Shown here: piece after piece, positions 62,187 to 64,000 of the stretch
How positions within the stretch are numbered: the first letter of the stretch is position 1
How the letters are laid out: every line of letters begins with the position of its first letter
Origin: Aquaticitalea lipolytica
GTDB lineage: Bacteria; Bacteroidota; Bacteroidia; Flavobacteriales; Flavobacteriaceae
Direction: 5' to 3'
Assembly: GCF_014641635.1 (NCBI RefSeq)
Contig: NZ_BMIC01000004.1
Location: forward strand, 1-64,000
Length of the DNA stretch: 64,000 nucleotides
Notes under the pieces: model-generated
Database searches by the model: none
Seen by the model: the letters and a program-made list of their open reading frames with translations, nothing else
Told to the model about the DNA's origin: nothing
Translations under genes and position numbers: made by a program

Positions 62187-62307
62187 ACTTTATGACGAAT
62201 TTAACGCTTCATAAAAGTCTAACGTATTAAAAAAACTCGTATTTTAATTAACAGGAAAACGCCTACTTTTCTTTTCGTCTAAATCATCACCAAATACCAT
62301 CAGTACT

Positions 62308-64000
62308 ATGTCTCTAAAAAAGCTTTTTGCCATCACATTTTTACTAACTCTAGTTGTTTCTTGTAAAAAAAAGGAAGTCGAAGAAGAAACCGATAATCTA
62401 TTTAAATTCAGAGAATATATTAGTTATACTACATCTGGAGTTGTGTCAATTGCCGATCCAATTGTAATTAATTTAGCTACTGATGTCGAAGGTTGGGAAG
62501 CTGGTAAAGAGATAAAAGACGCTATTGTTGCAATAGACCCTTATGTACAAGGAAAATTAACTGTTGCCAATGCTCATGCACTAACATTTACTCCAGACGA
62601 ACACCTTAAACCAGATACAGAATATACAGTTTCGGTGAAGTTGAGTAAAATTTATAAAAACTTACCTAAAGGCTTTGAAACCTATACATTTAAATTTAAA
62701 ACCATCACTCCAAATTTTAGTGTAACAACCAATAATTTACAGTCTTACAGTAAAAATTGGCAATACTTAGAAGCGGTTTTAAGAACTTCAGATATTGTAT
62801 CGCTAAAAAATGCAAAGCAACTGGTTGAAGCCTATCAGAATGGAAAAAAATTAAAACTGCAATGGAATGATGCTATTGATAATGCAACGCTTTTTGAATT
62901 TAAAATTGATAGTATTAATCGCCTTATTGAAGATAGCGATATTTTAGTGAAATGGAATGGAAAAGCTATAAACGCTGATAATGAAGGTGAAAATAAAGTA
63001 ATGATTCCTGGCATTAATAACTTTACAATTGTTAATGTAGAGGTGATTCAAACTCCAGAACAATATCTATCCATCAATTTTTCTGACCCTTTAAAAAAGC
63101 AACAAAATTTTGATGGATTAGTGACTATTCAAAATGCTAAAAGCCCAAAATATATTGTTGATGGTAATGTGTTAAAAGTATATCCAGATAATAAATTAGT
63201 TGGTAATGTTTTAGTTGACGTCTTTCAAGGTATCACTAATACAGATGGCTTTAAGCTCAAAAAACCATTCTCCGAAACGATTTCTTTTGAAGAGTTAAAA
63301 CCTCAAGTGCGTTTAATAAGTAACGGAACCATATTACCAAATTCGGAAGAATTAAAATTCAATTTTGAAGCTGTTAATTTAAAGGCTGTTGATGTAAGAG
63401 TTATTAAAATATTTGAAGATAATGTGCTTCAGTTTTTACAAGATAACGACCTACAAAGCAATAACGAAACTGCTATAAAACGTGTTGGTCGTCGTATTGC
63501 AAAACAAACCATAACATTACAAAATGATGGTGTTGAAAATGATGGTCGTTGGAAAGCATACAGCATCGATTTATCTAAATTTTTTAAAGCCGATCCAGGT
63601 GCAATATATCGTATAGAGTTGAGTATTAAAAAAGAATATTCTTTATTCAATTGTGATAATTATACGAATATTGATAATGCTGAAGATGACTATTATGAAG
63701 ATTATTATTACGAAGACGATTATTACTACAACGAAAACTATAATGAAAGTTACACAGAAGATGACGATTTAAGAGAAGAAGAATATTGGGATAATCTAAC
63801 TTACAGATATAGAAACTCAAACTATAATTGGAGAGAACGCAATAACCCTTGTCATGATGCCTATTATAACGAAAACAGAATTGTATCTCAAAACCTATTG
63901 GCTTCTAATCTCGGAGTCATTGTTAAACAAGGTGCAAATAACGCATACTATTTTGCTGTCACTAATATTTTAAACACTAATCCAGAATCTGGCGCAACTA
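62308..64000 (+). CDS. Alpha-2-macroglobulin-like lipoprotein (partial, cut by window end)
   Basis: An open frame from ATG 62308 runs to the window edge (564 codons). A lipobox LVVSC (Cys19) marks a lipoprotein. The region starting EYISYTTSGVVSIADPIVIN, with TFTPDEHLKPDTEYTVSVKL, fits the N-terminal part of Bacteroidota alpha-2-macroglobulin family proteins (protease-trapping, by analogy with E. coli YfhM). Near residues 455-500 is an unusual Tyr/Asp/Glu-rich run. The thioester region lies outside the window. The next frame continues, so the stop is not seen. Confidence 0.85.
   Translation, partial: MSLKKLFAITFLLTLVVSCKKKEVEEETDNLFKFREYISYTTSGVVSIADPIVINLATDVEGWEAGKEIKDAIVAIDPYVQGKLTVANAHALTFTPDEHLKPDTEYTVSVKLSKIYKNLPKGFETYTFKFKTITPNFSVTTNNLQSYSKNWQYLEAVLRTSDIVSLKNAKQLVEAYQNGKKLKLQWNDAIDNATLFEFKIDSINRLIEDSDILVKWNGKAINADNEGENKVMIPGINNFTIVNVEVIQTPEQYLSINFSDPLKKQQNFDGLVTIQNAKSPKYIVDGNVLKVYPDNKLVGNVLVDVFQGITNTDGFKLKKPFSETISFEELKPQVRLISNGTILPNSEELKFNFEAVNLKAVDVRVIKIFEDNVLQFLQDNDLQSNNETAIKRVGRRIAKQTITLQNDGVENDGRWKAYSIDLSKFFKADPGAIYRIELSIKKEYSLFNCDNYTNIDNAEDDYYEDYYYEDDYYYNENYNESYTEDDDLREEEYWDNLTYRYRNSNYNWRERNNPCHDAYYNENRIVSQNLLASNLGVIVKQGANNAYYFAVTNILNTNPESGAT

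Overview
The window looks like chromosomal DNA from a marine-type member of the Flavobacteriaceae (Bacteroidota). The reasons are the very AT-rich sequence, promoters of the form TTG-N17-23-TAnnTTTG with no Shine-Dalgarno sequences, a type IX secretion sorting domain on a secreted protease, a complete Bat (batA-E) operon, an HmuY/TonB heme cluster, and many protein families typical of this group (DUF4286, DUF6428, DUF6607, DUF2490). About 57 protein genes are supported, plus one tRNA.

Layout. 0-2.7 kb: the 3' end of what looks like a serine recombinase runs into the 3' end of tRNA-Leu(CAA), probably the border of an integrated element; then prs-rplY-pth. 2.7-9.7 kb: a secreted metzincin protease, ribF overlapping an HTTM membrane protein, and serS. 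9.7-10.1 kb: a gap holding a promoter, a 22-codon ORF, a possible pseudoknot and a terminator. 10.1-17.8 kb: a TPR protein, an acetyltransferase, DUF4286, rsmA and mgtE; a folded intergenic element; then cupin, D-2-hydroxyacid dehydrogenase, DUF1801, VOC and a small membrane protein. 17.8-19.7 kb: an ArsR-controlled arsenic cluster with a perfect palindromic operator, DUF6428, and an acetyltransferase fused in frame to an arsenate reductase, with no efflux pump. 19.7-27.6 kb: an OlsF-like bifunctional acyltransferase, lysC and an acetyltransferase on the minus strand; fbp followed by two folded direct repeats; then AlbA_2, SDR and aldo/keto reductase genes.

27.7-36.8 kb: an eight-gene MoxR-DUF58-Bat operon. 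36.9-42.7 kb: a small exported protein, then SulP transporter - beta-carbonic anhydrase - DUF2490 - SulP transporter - beta-carbonic anhydrase, apparently a bicarbonate uptake and CO2 interconversion module. 42.8-47 kb: a heme uptake operon (TonB receptor, HmuY, DoxX) divergent from DUF6607. 47-54 kb: cvpA, pheS, an anti-phage dCTP deaminase with a translationally coupled 49-aa ORF, gpsA, a lipoprotein with a sigma-54-like promoter, and a LysM protein. 54-64 kb: a TlpA-like thioredoxin, mfd carrying a palindromic repeat inserted in frame, a TerB-like protein, an ALDH7-type dehydrogenase, an isoaspartyl peptidase/asparaginase, and the start of an alpha-2-macroglobulin lipoprotein cut by the window edge.

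Most of the window is conserved housekeeping DNA. The best candidates for new biology are the deaminase with its coupled micro-ORF (49457-51209), the element AATGCC-N35-TGATTAATAGCA found three times with identical spacing (9.9 kb, 24.46 kb, 24.64 kb), and the acetyltransferase-ArsC fusion. All functional calls rest on reading motifs by eye; no database search was run.
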